DNA of 64,000 nucleotides from Flavobacteriales bacterium (GCA_947462255.1 CANHOA010000011.1:1-64000); one strand, 5' to 3'. Positions 46,462 through 56,739 are shown, counted from the stretch's first letter. Notes: generated by a model from the letters alone, not told the origin. Translations and numbers: made by a program.

Positions 46462-49400
46462 ATGACTTATTCAAAATGGAATGCATATTTAGGCTGGGGG
46501 ATTTTTGGGATTGCATCGCTAGTATACTTATTAACTATTGAGGACACCGTAAGTTTGTGGGATTGTGGGGAATACATAACTGCCGCGTATAAATTAGAAG
46601 TTGGTCACCCTCCTGGCGCACCATTGTTTATGCTTTTAGGTAGGCTTTTTTCGTTTTTTGTAGCACCTGAAAATGTGGCGGTTTGGATTAACTCCCTATC
46701 AGCCATTTCCTCCTCTTTGACCATTCTATTCATGTTTTGGTCATTAACGTTATTGCTCAAAAAACTGGTTTTGAAACATAAATCCAGTCTCAGTTATGGT
46801 GATCAAATAGCTGTTTTTTCTGCCGCTTCTATCGGGGCGCTTTCGTATACTTTTTCCGATTCATTTTGGTTTTCAGCAGTAGAAGGCGAAGTATATGCTA
46901 TGGCTTCCTTGTTTACAGCTATTGTTTTTTGGGCAGCGCTAAAGTGGGATGAGGAAATGATGGAAAATAAACTGGGACTTGGCGATCACCTTTCCCCAAA
47001 CCGTTGGTTGTTGCTTATTATGTTCTTATTGGGATTAGCTATCGGAGTTCACTTGCTTTGTATTTTAGTAATTCCTGCCATTTGTTATATTGTTTATTTT
47101 AGAGTAAATGACCAAATAAGCCCTAAAGGCATCATTTTAACGGGGATTGTTTCCATTTTCACACTTGGTTTTATTCAAGTAGGCGTGATACCTGGGACAA
47201 TTTCTGCCGCCTCATATTTTGAAGTGTATTTTGTAAATGGATTCGGAGCTCCTTTTTTTACAGGTACCATATTCTTTTTTGCGGTGCTTATTACCGGAAG
47301 CATTTTATTGGTGTTGTATGCGCGTAAATCAGGGCGCCCAATTTTATACAATGCAATTATGGGCCTTGTCGTCTTATTAATTGGCTATGGGTCATTTGCT
47401 GTTATCGTAATTCGATCAAATGCCAATACGCCGCTAGATGAAAATAACCCTGAAAACCTTGTTACACTTCGGTCCTATTTAAACAGAGAGCAATATGGCA
47501 GTGTCCCCGTGCTAAAGGGGCAGTACTGGAACTCCTTAAGAAAAGGAGAGGTAATGAATGAAAATGGACGGTATGAGTTTGTGTCAAGAGATGGATGGGG
47601 GGACTTATCTCCAAATTATATTCAACGATATGTTGTTCAGGAAGATGGGGTCGATATTAAAGGTTTTGAGAAAGAGGAAGACGCAATAAAATACGTGTCT
47701 AAAAACGAAGGCTTTTATGAAATTACAGAAAAATACTTCGAAAGTAATGCGGCAATGAGAATTGGTGCGACTCCAGCATATGCGCAAGAGACTTTCTTCC
47801 CTAGAATGCACTCGGAAGAGGGTCGGCACTTGAGCGGCTATGTGAATTGGTCTGGCTACGACGCAAATGAGGATAAGGGTACCGATATAGGTCGTGATGG
47901 AAGCCGCCTCCCCACTTTTTCCGAAAACCTTACTTTTTTCTTTCGATATCAAGTTAACTGGATGTATTTCAGATATTTCATGTGGAATTTTGCCGGTAGG
48001 CAAAACGATATCCAAGGGTCAGGGGATAATCTTCGCGGGAATTGGTTGTCAGGTATAAATATTATTGATGATCTGCGACTGGGAAGCCAAGAGTTTTCTC
48101 CACATTATACCACAAACAACCCTTCTCATAATCGTTTTTTCCTACTTCCGCTAATCCTTGCTATAATTGGTTTACTTTTTCACATTTATAGAGCTCCCAA
48201 AGATGCCTTTGTTCTCTTTTTAGCATTTTTATTTACCGGTATTGCCATTCTAATTTATCTAAATCAAAAGCCTTTTGAGCCAAGGGAACGCGATTATGCT
48301 TATGCTGGGTCTTTTTACTTTTTTGCAATGTGGATTGGCATAGGTGTTTATGCGCTATATGATGTCATCATGCGTTTCAAAAAAGAAGATTTTAAACCCG
48401 CACTATACATAGCAGGCGGTGGCTTAATGCTTACCCTTGTTTTTGATCTTTCGTTAGATTCTTCATTTGTCAACTCATTAATTTGGCTCTTTATTTGCCT
48501 AGCTGGCGGCTTAATGATGGGTGGCTTAGTCGCGCTTCGGAAAGTGTTAAGTTCAGAAAAAAGTGCGGCTGTTGCTGTCACTATAGTTGGTCTTTTCGTG
48601 CCGATAATTATGGGATTTCAAGGTTGGGACGACCACAATCGGGACGGGAAAACTTCTGCCCATGATTTAGCCTATAATTATTTAATGTCATGTGAAAAAA
48701 ATGGAATCATATTTACAAATGGAGATAACGACACCTTTCCTTTGTGGTATATGCAAGAAGTCGAAGGTATTCGTACTGATGTAAGGGTTTGTAATTTATC
48801 GTTAATGGGAACAGATTGGTATACCAATCAAATGAAAATGAAGGCCTATGAATCAGAACCGCTTCCAATAAAATTTAGAGAAGATCAAATCCTAATGTAT
48901 TCTGGAAATACGGACCAAATCTATTTCATTCCTCTCATTTTCCTTTACCAAAATAACGCATCAAATACGATCATTGAAAAAGTTATTGGAATGCGTATAA
49001 AAAACAACCCTTCAAAAAGTATTGAAGCAGTCAAACTCTTTAATTCAATCGTTGATAGATATCTATCGAGCATAAGCATAACACAACCCGAATACAATGC
49101 GGAATTTGCTTTAATAAAAACTGCGCTTTTATCAAGCGACACAACAAATTTATTGAAGAATATTAATCAAAAATATTCAGGGGTAATTGAATTGTTTAAG
49201 GCCTTAAAGAATGGAAAAATTAGCATTCCAGAAAATATTGCTTCAGAATTTGAGAAGCTCTTGCAGGACTTTGAAAAGCCTTGGGCGTCTTGTGATCTGA
49301 GCGATGCAATGGCTTTTGTAAGAGATGATTCCAACTTTATTGTAGAGCAAAACGGAGGCAAAACAAGCTTTTTCCCATCTTCTAGTTTTACCTTAAAAGT

Positions 49401-50517
49401 TAATAAGAAAAACGTTGTGGCATCAGGGGTGCTAAAACAATCAGAGCTTAATAATTGTCTTGATAAAATTGAATTTCAATTCAATACTGAACAAAACCAA
49501 TATTTAAATAGGGATGAAATCATGATGATGGATATAGTTGCCAACAACAATTGGAAAAGAGGAATCTATTTTTCGAGTAGTCGGGGATCTGCATTTTCAA
49601 GAGCCTTATTAACTTATGGTTTCGTTAAACAAGTTGGCTTGGCCTATGAACTTAGTCCAACAAGAATCGAGCCCACCCTTTACAACATGGATAAAATGTA
49701 TAAGAACCTCATAAAAACATACCATTATGGTGAAATGGCTAAACCAGGGGTTTTAACTGATTATTATTCTCGGAGACATACTGTTCAATATAGAGTTAAT
49801 TTTTTGTTGCTTGCTGAACAATTCTTTGAAAAAGGGAACAAGAAAAGAGCTGTTGAGTTACTAGATTTTTCGCTCGCTAAAATGCCTGAAGAAAACGTAT
49901 TAGATTTTAGTGAAATCGGTGGGTTTGATGATATGTCGTCACTAAAAATAAATAAGATACATCAATCTTTTGAATTGGAGGGACAGCAAATACGACCTAT
50001 ATGCAGTGGAACCTTACATGAATACGTTCAATTATATTACTTGGCCGGGGAAACAAAAAAAGCAGAAGTACTAGGGCTTAAGTTAATGGATAATTTTGAT
50101 CGTATTTTTAATTATTATCTAAACACCAATGTTAAAATAGGGGCAAAACCAGATAATGTTGAAGATTTATTTGCAGCACTTGACGCCTGCTTTAAAATGA
50201 AAAGCGTTCTTCCCGTTAAGGATAATAACAAAAAGGGATCGCTAGCAATCCGAATAAACAAAACGCTTTCATTAGTTTATAAGTCCATTCTTCCAAAAAT
50301 GATGAACGAATTAGAACAATTAGCTAGTGATAATGGCGAGTCAATTGAATATGGGGATGGTCGTTATAGTGGATACTATACTAATTTATTAATGAACTCT
50401 TCTGCAATCGGACAGCACTATAAATACATACCCACACCGAAACAAGAAGTGCCGGTAAGAACCCCTGAAACCCTCGATTTAAATTCCAAAAACAATTTGC
50501 CTATTGGGCCCCAATAA
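46462..50517 (+). CDS. DUF2723 membrane protein (PMT-like glycosyltransferase)
   Basis: A 1351-residue polytopic protein. The N-terminal part SLWDCGEYITAAYKLEVGHPPGAPL is the DUF2723 signature, with the catalytic-type Asp/Glu near the first loop as in protein O-mannosyltransferases. About a dozen helices extend to roughly residue 720 (second motif QKPFEPRERDYAYAGSFY), then a soluble C-terminal part. At 1351 residues it seems longer than relatives that I remember as about 1000-1200; extra sequence appears around residues 830-940. It likely moves sugars from lipid carriers to secreted proteins or glycans. First gene of a five-gene operon. Confidence 0.88.
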   Translation: MTYSKWNAYLGWGIFGIASLVYLLTIEDTVSLWDCGEYITAAYKLEVGHPPGAPLFMLLGRLFSFFVAPENVAVWINSLSAISSSLTILFMFWSLTLLLKKLVLKHKSSLSYGDQIAVFSAASIGALSYTFSDSFWFSAVEGEVYAMASLFTAIVFWAALKWDEEMMENKLGLGDHLSPNRWLLLIMFLLGLAIGVHLLCILVIPAICYIVYFRVNDQISPKGIILTGIVSIFTLGFIQVGVIPGTISAASYFEVYFVNGFGAPFFTGTIFFFAVLITGSILLVLYARKSGRPILYNAIMGLVVLLIGYGSFAVIVIRSNANTPLDENNPENLVTLRSYLNREQYGSVPVLKGQYWNSLRKGEVMNENGRYEFVSRDGWGDLSPNYIQRYVVQEDGVDIKGFEKEEDAIKYVSKNEGFYEITEKYFESNAAMRIGATPAYAQETFFPRMHSEEGRHLSGYVNWSGYDANEDKGTDIGRDGSRLPTFSENLTFFFRYQVNWMYFRYFMWNFAGRQNDIQGSGDNLRGNWLSGINIIDDLRLGSQEFSPHYTTNNPSHNRFFLLPLILAIIGLLFHIYRAPKDAFVLFLAFLFTGIAILIYLNQKPFEPRERDYAYAGSFYFFAMWIGIGVYALYDVIMRFKKEDFKPALYIAGGGLMLTLVFDLSLDSSFVNSLIWLFICLAGGLMMGGLVALRKVLSSEKSAAVAVTIVGLFVPIIMGFQGWDDHNRDGKTSAHDLAYNYLMSCEKNGIIFTNGDNDTFPLWYMQEVEGIRTDVRVCNLSLMGTDWYTNQMKMKAYESEPLPIKFREDQILMYSGNTDQIYFIPLIFLYQNNASNTIIEKVIGMRIKNNPSKSIEAVKLFNSIVDRYLSSISITQPEYNAEFALIKTALLSSDTTNLLKNINQKYSGVIELFKALKNGKISIPENIASEFEKLLQDFEKPWASCDLSDAMAFVRDDSNFIVEQNGGKTSFFPSSSFTLKVNKKNVVASGVLKQSELNNCLDKIEFQFNTEQNQYLNRDEIMMMDIVANNNWKRGIYFSSSRGSAFSRALLTYGFVKQVGLAYELSPTRIEPTLYNMDKMYKNLIKTYHYGEMAKPGVLTDYYSRRHTVQYRVNFLLLAEQFFEKGNKKRAVELLDFSLAKMPEENVLDFSEIGGFDDMSSLKINKIHQSFELEGQQIRPICSGTLHEYVQLYYLAGETKKAEVLGLKLMDNFDRIFNYYLNTNVKIGAKPDNVEDLFAALDACFKMKSVLPVKDNNKKGSLAIRINKTLSLVYKSILPKMMNELEQLASDNGESIEYGDGRYSGYYTNLLMNSSAIGQHYKYIPTPKQEVPVRTPETLDLNSKNNLPIGPQ

Positions 50518-50525
50518 GTAACTTA

Positions 50526-51134
50526 ATGAGATTTTTTACCACTCCAAAATTAATTCAGTTTCTATTTCCGAAGTGGTATTGGAGGGGTTTAGGTAAAGAT
50601 TCTATTTATCTAACCTTTGATGATGGTCCAAATAAAAAAATTACACCTTGGATTTTATCATATTTGAAATCTAAAAACATTAAAGCAACATTTTTTTGCG
50701 TAGGGGAAATGGCTGCCCAATCTCCTGAAATTTTAGAAGAAATAATAAATGATGGACACGCTATTGGACACCATACGATGCATCACGAAAACGGTTGGAA
50801 AACAGCCCTTAATGATTACTTGGAAGCTGTGAAACAGAGCAGTCGTTTTATTAATAGCCGTTTATTTCGCCCGCCGTACGGAAAAATCACCTTAGAGCAA
50901 TCTAAAAAACTGAGGAAAGATGGGTTTAACATAATTATGTGGACGTGGCTGTCTTATGATTTTGATCCGCAAGTTAGTGCCGAAAAAATCGTGTCTAAAG
51001 CTAAAAAAATTAAAGGAGGAGATATTTTAGTTTTCCATGACAATGAGCATGACATAGAAAAAACGAAAGAAATATTGCCCCCAATTATCAATGAGCTTCT
51101 AGCTAGAGGATTGAATTTTAAAACCTTAGCGTAA
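50526..51134 (+). CDS. Polysaccharide deacetylase (NodB fold)
   Basis: A 202-residue carbohydrate esterase family 4 enzyme. Motif 1 LTFDDGPN, metal His pair in HHTMHH, RPPYG with the Arg, and HDNEHD near the C-terminus (motif 5) are all present. It should remove acetyl groups from GlcNAc-containing polymers. No signal peptide or clear anchor, so cytoplasmic location or unrecognised export. It is 8 bases after the DUF2723 gene, and its stop shares one base with the next start (TAATG). Confidence 0.92.
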   Translation: MRFFTTPKLIQFLFPKWYWRGLGKDSIYLTFDDGPNKKITPWILSYLKSKNIKATFFCVGEMAAQSPEILEEIINDGHAIGHHTMHHENGWKTALNDYLEAVKQSSRFINSRLFRPPYGKITLEQSKKLRKDGFNIIMWTWLSYDFDPQVSAEKIVSKAKKIKGGDILVFHDNEHDIEKTKEILPPIINELLARGLNFKTLA

Positions 51135-53365
51135 TGAATTACTTTTTTGAACACTTACTGAAAGCATTTCACCTCCCACTTCAAAATCCAGTATTGATTT
51201 TTTCGCTGATGCTTTTTATCATTTTACTATCCCCCATTATTCTACGTAAAGTTAAGATTCCCGCCATCATCGGCCTTATTCTTTCTGGCGTTTTAATTGG
51301 GCCGTTGGGGCTAGGCTTGCTCGGAAAAAACACTATGGATCCAGAGGGGTCTATTAAATTGTTTGCAACCATTGGACTGCTTTATATTATGTTCATGGCG
51401 GGCTTAGAATTAGATTTTACCCAATTTAAACGGTATTGGTCAAAAAGCTTAACTTTTGGCATACTTACCTTTATCATTCCTATTACGCTTGGGTACCCGA
51501 TTTGTTATTGGGTATTACATCTAAGTCCTACTGCTAGTTTGTTGACGGCAAGTATGTTTGCTACACACACCTTGGTTGCTTACCCAATCATAAGTAAATA
51601 TGGATTGTCAAAACACCCCGCTGTGGCTATTGCTGTCGGAGGGACAATATTAACAGACACGGCTGTTTTGATAATTCTAGCTATCATCTCTAGTTCAACA
51701 AAAGGTAGTTTGGACATCTCCTTTTGGGTAAGGCTGATTACCTCACTTACTATATTTTCCTTGATAATGTTTTATTTCATTCCTAAAATTGCTCGTTGGT
51801 TTTTTAGTAAATTAGATAGTGAGAAAACTTCTCAATATATTTTCGTGTTATCAATTATCTTCTTTTCAGCGTTTCTAGCTGAAATGGCAGGAGTAGAACA
51901 TATAATTGGCGCATTTGTCGCTGGGCTAGTCCTTAATAAATTGATCCCTCACAATTCTATTTTAATGAATCGAATTGACTTTATTGGAAACTCTTTGTTC
52001 ATTCCATTTTTCTTGATTTCTGTAGGAATGGTGGTTGATTACCGGGCCTTTTTTCAAGGAAGTTGGCCATTAATCATTGCTGGCGTGTTAACAACCTTCG
52101 CTATTTTTAGTAAGTGGTTAGCGGCATTTGTAACCTCGTTCATTTTTAAACTTAGAAAATCGGAACGCAGTGTTATTTACGGCTTGAGTACATCCCACGC
52201 CGCTGCCACACTAGCTATTATAATGGTTGGATTCAATACGGTTCTTAATCAAGCAGACATTGATGCCGCTGCATTGAAAAACATAGTAGTGGAACCTATT
52301 AGATTACTTGATAAAAATGTCCTAAACGGAACTATTTTATTGATTTTGATCACTTGCATGGTAGCCTCGTTTGTTGCCGAAATGGCAGGAAAGAAATTGT
52401 TGCAAGAAATGGCGGAAAATAATGAAGATGAACAAAATGAATCTCGCTTAAGAAATCAACATGTTTTAGTCTCTATGACGGAATTGAAAGGGAATGAAAC
52501 CTTATTAGATTTTGCCGCCCTCATTAGTGATTTAAGGGTGATTAATCCCATATCGGTCGTTAGTGTACAGCCAAATAATGAAGATGCGGAACGCTTAATT
52601 CGCAAATCGAGAAAGTCATTAGAAGAAATAATGAAGCACTTTGCTGGTCATGAAATGAAAATTAATACGATCGCGACGATTGATCTGAATTTGTCTTCTG
52701 GTATTTCTCGGGTGTCAAAAGAACTCGTTGCCGATTTAGTAATGTTAAACGATAGTAAAAAATTAACGTTGTTAAATCGTTTAATTGGGGACGATCGGCA
52801 GCACTTATTAGACGTGTGTGAAAAAACCATTTTCTTTTGTCAATTAGATAAAACATCTATTAATTACAGAAAATTGGTTTTGGTAAGCCCAAAATTGGCG
52901 GAGTTAGATCCTTCATTTAATCTCTGGGCAGTAAGAATTCTCCGCGTAGCGAAAGAGTTGAAGATAGACATTAAATTATATGGGTCACTGGCTACTTATG
53001 AGCGACTTATTAAAGTTGGGGAAGCAAATAAATTAGAAACCACGATGCAACATGAGGAAATCGAGGAGCTTGACGATCTCTTTTTGAAATCCTCTAAAAA
53101 CAGTCATGATTTAATCGTCATTTGTGCCGCTCGTTTTGGTGCCGTATCATTCACATCGGAATTAGATGGTTTCCTGTCACGGGTAGAAAAAGCGTATCCT
53201 GAAAATGATACTGTTATCATTTATCCAGGACAAGAAAAAGAAAATTTATTTTCCACTTATGAAGACGTATCAGGAAATGCCATTGGAAAAGGAGTGGAAA
53301 CGATTCAAAAAATTGGGAAGGAAGTTGGAAGTATATTTAAAAAGAATAAAGACCTTGGCGAATAA
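51134..53365 (+). CDS. CPA2-type cation/proton antiporter with USP-like tail
   Basis: A 743-residue protein. Residues 1-420 hold 12-13 membrane helices of the monovalent cation:proton antiporter-2 family (GLELDFTQFKRYW; GGTILTDTAVLIILA with the helix-break Asp; GAFVAGLVLNKLIP). The cytoplasmic part (about 435-743) resembles one or two universal-stress-type nucleotide-binding units (NQHVLVSM; VIICAARFG) and does not look like the TrkA-N domain of KefB/KefC. It probably exchanges Na+ or K+ for H+. The next gene is 2 bases downstream. Confidence 0.88.
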   Translation: MNYFFEHLLKAFHLPLQNPVLIFSLMLFIILLSPIILRKVKIPAIIGLILSGVLIGPLGLGLLGKNTMDPEGSIKLFATIGLLYIMFMAGLELDFTQFKRYWSKSLTFGILTFIIPITLGYPICYWVLHLSPTASLLTASMFATHTLVAYPIISKYGLSKHPAVAIAVGGTILTDTAVLIILAIISSSTKGSLDISFWVRLITSLTIFSLIMFYFIPKIARWFFSKLDSEKTSQYIFVLSIIFFSAFLAEMAGVEHIIGAFVAGLVLNKLIPHNSILMNRIDFIGNSLFIPFFLISVGMVVDYRAFFQGSWPLIIAGVLTTFAIFSKWLAAFVTSFIFKLRKSERSVIYGLSTSHAAATLAIIMVGFNTVLNQADIDAAALKNIVVEPIRLLDKNVLNGTILLILITCMVASFVAEMAGKKLLQEMAENNEDEQNESRLRNQHVLVSMTELKGNETLLDFAALISDLRVINPISVVSVQPNNEDAERLIRKSRKSLEEIMKHFAGHEMKINTIATIDLNLSSGISRVSKELVADLVMLNDSKKLTLLNRLIGDDRQHLLDVCEKTIFFCQLDKTSINYRKLVLVSPKLAELDPSFNLWAVRILRVAKELKIDIKLYGSLATYERLIKVGEANKLETTMQHEEIEELDDLFLKSSKNSHDLIVICAARFGAVSFTSELDGFLSRVEKAYPENDTVIIYPGQEKENLFSTYEDVSGNAIGKGVETIQKIGKEVGSIFKKNKDLGE

Positions 53366-53367
53366 TC

Positions 53368-54264
53368 ATGAAAAAAGGGACAAGTTTATTTTTTATATTA
53401 CTAAGTAGTTACGTTATCCTTCAATTCTTATGGTGGGGTTATCACTTAATTGATTTAAGCCAACAAGTTGACTCCGTTAACTCAACTGCTAATCGGCGTG
53501 TTCTAATGATAATTGGAGAAGGGTCCGTGTTCTTCCTTTTACTCCTCTTTGGTATCTGGAAAATAAGAAAATCAATTCAAAACGACCTTCAATTATCGTT
53601 TAGACAAACTAATTTTATTTTATCTGTTACTCATGAATTGAAAACGCCCTTAGCAACGAAAAAAATTCTACTACAAACGCTTCTTAAACATCCACTTGAT
53701 GAAACTAAAAGAATTGAATTACTAACAAAAACCCTTAATGAAAATCAGCGCTTAGAATTAATGATTGAAAATATACTGCATGCAGCGCGTCTAGAAAACA
53801 AGGCTATTAAACCAGAAAAATCAACCCTTGGTTTTTTAGCTTTTTGTATGCCAATTATTGATCGATATCATAAAATTACTGGGGTAAATTTTATTGAATT
53901 ACAATACGATACTGATGTAGAAATAAATGCAGATCCATTTATGCTAGAGGCTATTCTAATTAATTTATTGGAAAATGCCATCAAGTATGCTGGTAGTCAG
54001 TCATCAATTATTGTTTATTTTTTTCAAGAAAACAACTCTTTTGTATTTGGCGTTAAGGACCTCGGGCCTGGAATTCCTAAAGACCAAAGGCAACAAGTTT
54101 TCGAAAAATTCTATCGAATTGGCAATGAAGAAACGAGGACTCAAAAAGGGAGTGGCTTAGGCTTATATTTAGTAAAACAATTTGTGGAGTTACACCAAGG
54201 GAAGGTCCTTTGCCTCGATAATGAACCAAAAGGAACTGATTTTCGGATTACCTTAAAAACATGA
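53368..54264 (+). CDS. Sensor histidine kinase without partner
   Basis: A 298-residue kinase. Two membrane helices (about 7-27 and 47-64) enclose a very short periplasmic loop. HisKA has the phosphorylated His89 in SVTHELKTPL, and the ATPase domain shows ILINLLENAIKYA, DLGPGIP and GSGLGLYLVKQF. There is no response-regulator gene next to it. With only about 20 residues outside, it may sense the membrane state or its operon partners. It overlaps gpmI by 4 bases. Confidence 0.92.
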   Translation: MKKGTSLFFILLSSYVILQFLWWGYHLIDLSQQVDSVNSTANRRVLMIIGEGSVFFLLLLFGIWKIRKSIQNDLQLSFRQTNFILSVTHELKTPLATKKILLQTLLKHPLDETKRIELLTKTLNENQRLELMIENILHAARLENKAIKPEKSTLGFLAFCMPIIDRYHKITGVNFIELQYDTDVEINADPFMLEAILINLLENAIKYAGSQSSIIVYFFQENNSFVFGVKDLGPGIPKDQRQQVFEKFYRIGNEETRTQKGSGLGLYLVKQFVELHQGKVLCLDNEPKGTDFRITLKT

Positions 54265-55772
54265 AGAAAATAGGACTCATTATTTTAGACGGATGGGGCA
54301 TTGGCGATGGTTCAAAATCGGATGCTGTAGCAAAAGCAAATACACCATTTATGGATCACTTGGTGGCAACTTACCCCAACGCCTATTTAAGTGCCTGTGG
54401 AGAAGATGTCGGATTACCAGAGGGACAAATGGGAAACTCAGAAGTTGGACATCTAAATCTTGGAGCAGGTAGGATTGTATACCAAGAACTAACCAGAATT
54501 AATAAGTCTATTAAAGAAGGGGAGTTCTTTACGAACAAGGTGCTAATAAATGCCTTCGAAACCGTAAAAAAAAGAAACTGTAAGTTGCATTTCATCGGCT
54601 TAATGTCGAATGGTGGAGTACATAGCTCTGATAAACATCTGCATGCCCTTTGTGCCTTTGCCAAACAACAAGGAATTGATCATTCTTATATTCACGCTTT
54701 TACAGATGGTAGAGATTGTGACCCAATGAGCGGAATTGGATTTCTTAAGGAAACGGACCGTCTTTGTTCTCCGCATGGCGCTAAATTCGCTAGTATTATT
54801 GGGAGGTATTTTGCAATGGACCGAGATAAACGTTGGGAGAGAACTAAAATCGCATACGATTTAATGGTAAAGGGAATTGGCCATATAGCTAAAGACCCTG
54901 TGCTTGCAATGCAAGATCAATATGATGCTGGTATAACGGATGAATTTATTAACCCTATTCTATTAGATAATGGAGGCCTAATAGAAGACGGTGATGTGGT
55001 TATTTCGTTTAACTTTCGCACCGATAGACCACGACAGATTTCTCATGTTTTAACGCAACAAAGCATTCCGTCCTTGGAATTATTGCCTCTATCGCTCTAT
55101 TATTGCACAATGACGAATTATGACGAGGGATTTGGGAATATTTTTGTCGTTTTTGAAAAGGATAATCTCACCAATACCATCGGTCAAGTGATTTCGAATG
55201 CAGGATTAAGCCAACTAAGGGCGGCCGAAACTGAAAAATACCCCCACGTTACTTTTTTCTTTAATGGAGGAAGAGAAGCTCCTTTTGATAAAGAAACTAG
55301 AATCCTAGTCAACTCGCCTAACGTTGCCACCTATGACCTAAAACCCGAAATGAGCGCTTTTGAATTATGTGATAAGAGTATTTCACACATCAAAAATCTG
55401 AGCCCAGATTTTATTTGCTTAAATTTTGCCAATCCAGATATGTTAGGTCATACTGGTGTATACAGTGCCATTGTAAAGGCTGTTGAAACGGTCGATACGT
55501 GCTTGAAAAATCTGGTTGAGGCTGGTCTTCAATCCAATTATGAATTCCTCGTAATTGCTGACCACGGAAATGCTGATTTAGCAATAAATCCCGATGGTTC
55601 TCCTAACACTGCTCATAGCATGAATCCTGTTCCTATCATATGGATTACCAAAGAAAAAACATCGGGGATAAAAAATGGACGATTGGCAGATGTTGCTCCC
55701 ACCCTTCTTGCAAGAATGGGTGTGAATATCCCCAAAGAAATGACCGGTTCTATTCTAACTTATAAGGTATGA
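54261..55772 (+). CDS. gpmI: 2,3-bisphosphoglycerate-independent phosphoglycerate mutase
   Basis: A 503-residue glycolytic enzyme that interconverts 3- and 2-phosphoglycerate with two Mn ions. ILDGWGIGD and QMGNSEVGH (phosphoserine) mark the N-terminus; DHGNAD and HSMNPVPIIW carry metal ligands near the end. Last gene of the operon 46462-55772; its end overlaps the convergent gene at 55760 by 13 bases. Confidence 0.97.
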   Translation: MKKIGLIILDGWGIGDGSKSDAVAKANTPFMDHLVATYPNAYLSACGEDVGLPEGQMGNSEVGHLNLGAGRIVYQELTRINKSIKEGEFFTNKVLINAFETVKKRNCKLHFIGLMSNGGVHSSDKHLHALCAFAKQQGIDHSYIHAFTDGRDCDPMSGIGFLKETDRLCSPHGAKFASIIGRYFAMDRDKRWERTKIAYDLMVKGIGHIAKDPVLAMQDQYDAGITDEFINPILLDNGGLIEDGDVVISFNFRTDRPRQISHVLTQQSIPSLELLPLSLYYCTMTNYDEGFGNIFVVFEKDNLTNTIGQVISNAGLSQLRAAETEKYPHVTFFFNGGREAPFDKETRILVNSPNVATYDLKPEMSAFELCDKSISHIKNLSPDFICLNFANPDMLGHTGVYSAIVKAVETVDTCLKNLVEAGLQSNYEFLVIADHGNADLAINPDGSPNTAHSMNPVPIIWITKEKTSGIKNGRLADVAPTLLARMGVNIPKEMTGSILTYKV

Positions 55773-56557
55773 TCTGAGGTACGAATTGTTTCTAAATAAT
55801 GCTTGAGCTTACTTAATATATTTTGATTGCTAAGTTTATTACGTCTTGCCTCATTCGCTCGCTTTACTGATCCATAAACGATGCCTAGATAAATTAGGAA
55901 ACTTAAACTAGAAAATAAAAATGCCAAGGTCTTTACCGCTCGTATTTTTTCAGCAGTAACTTGCTGTGCAATTAACTCGGCATTAAAATAACAAAAATAA
56001 GCCCAATATCCGAAAAATAATATAATTAAAACCAGCATAAATGTACTGACTATTCTTGCCAAGCCCGCTTTATAATATATTGGATTACAGCACAGAAATG
56101 TTAGAAGTATGCCTAAGGTATAATTTGGACTTTGTGCCACCTTTGCTTCCAACTCAGCAATGTTATTAGAAATATATGCTTTGTGTTCCTCAAGTTTAAG
56201 GTTAAAAGTCTTTTGATTTTGATCGTCTATAACGCTTAGCTTTCCTTGTGAAGTGGGACCCAATTCTGCCTTACAAAACTCTATCTTATTATCTAACTCA
56301 GTAAATATATCTAGCCAATCTAAATTATCAACCGCTGTGTTTTCTGCCTCTTCTACATAATTAACGATATGCCTTAACGTCTCCTCTTCAGAAGCCAATT
56401 TTTTGAACGCAGTTACTTTTAATAAAAAACTACTATTAAAATCTGATGGGCTTAGCAAAGATGTCTCCGCAGTTTTAACCTTGCTTTTTACTCCTCTATA
56501 AACATCGCGTGCAGCTTCCCTGCCGATCTGATTAACAAATGCCGTTATAATTCCCAT
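55760..56557 (-). CDS. Membrane protein of unknown function
   Basis: A 265-residue protein. The first 140 residues are helical and charged, without a signal peptide. Two or three membrane segments follow (about 145-165, 168-190, 207-230), and a charged C-terminal tail. I find no known domain. The gene stands alone after tRNA-Cys and runs tail to tail into gpmI. An ordinary coding pattern supports it as real. Confidence 0.65.
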   Translation of the reverse strand: MGIITAFVNQIGREAARDVYRGVKSKVKTAETSLLSPSDFNSSFLLKVTAFKKLASEEETLRHIVNYVEEAENTAVDNLDWLDIFTELDNKIEFCKAELGPTSQGKLSVIDDQNQKTFNLKLEEHKAYISNNIAELEAKVAQSPNYTLGILLTFLCCNPIYYKAGLARIVSTFMLVLIILFFGYWAYFCYFNAELIAQQVTAEKIRAVKTLAFLFSSLSFLIYLGIVYGSVKRANEARRNKLSNQNILSKLKHYLETIRTSDHTL

Positions 56558-56608
56558 TATTTTTTATTTTACGAATTAATTAAAAGTACTCAAAAAATCC
56601 GCTGCATA

Positions 56609-56636
56609 AAAAAGCCCTTTTTAAAAAGGGCTTTTT
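56609..56636 (-). terminator. Terminator of tRNA-Cys
   Basis: A perfect 28-base palindrome with a GC core (gccc/gggc) flanked by A and T runs, directly after tRNA-Cys on the minus strand. Confidence 0.75.
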
Positions 56637-56641
56637 GTGTG

Positions 56642-56712
56642 AGGTCTCGAGCGGATTCGAACCGCTGTAGACGGTTTTGCAGACCGGTGCCTAACCACTT
56701 GGCTACGAGACC
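56642..56712 (-). tRNA. tRNA-Cys (GCA)
   Basis: Acceptor stem GGTCTCG/CGAGACC, anticodon loop CTGCAAA (GCA) on a CGGT/ACCG stem, T loop GTTCGAATCC, and a U discriminator base as expected for tRNA-Cys. CCA not encoded. Confidence 0.95.
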
Positions 56713-56739
56713 TTATTCATCATGTTAAATGAAGGAGTG

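Noticed and set aside
47605-48015. Minus-strand open frame of 136 residues within the DUF2723 gene
   Set aside because: Antisense shadow of a strong membrane-protein gene.
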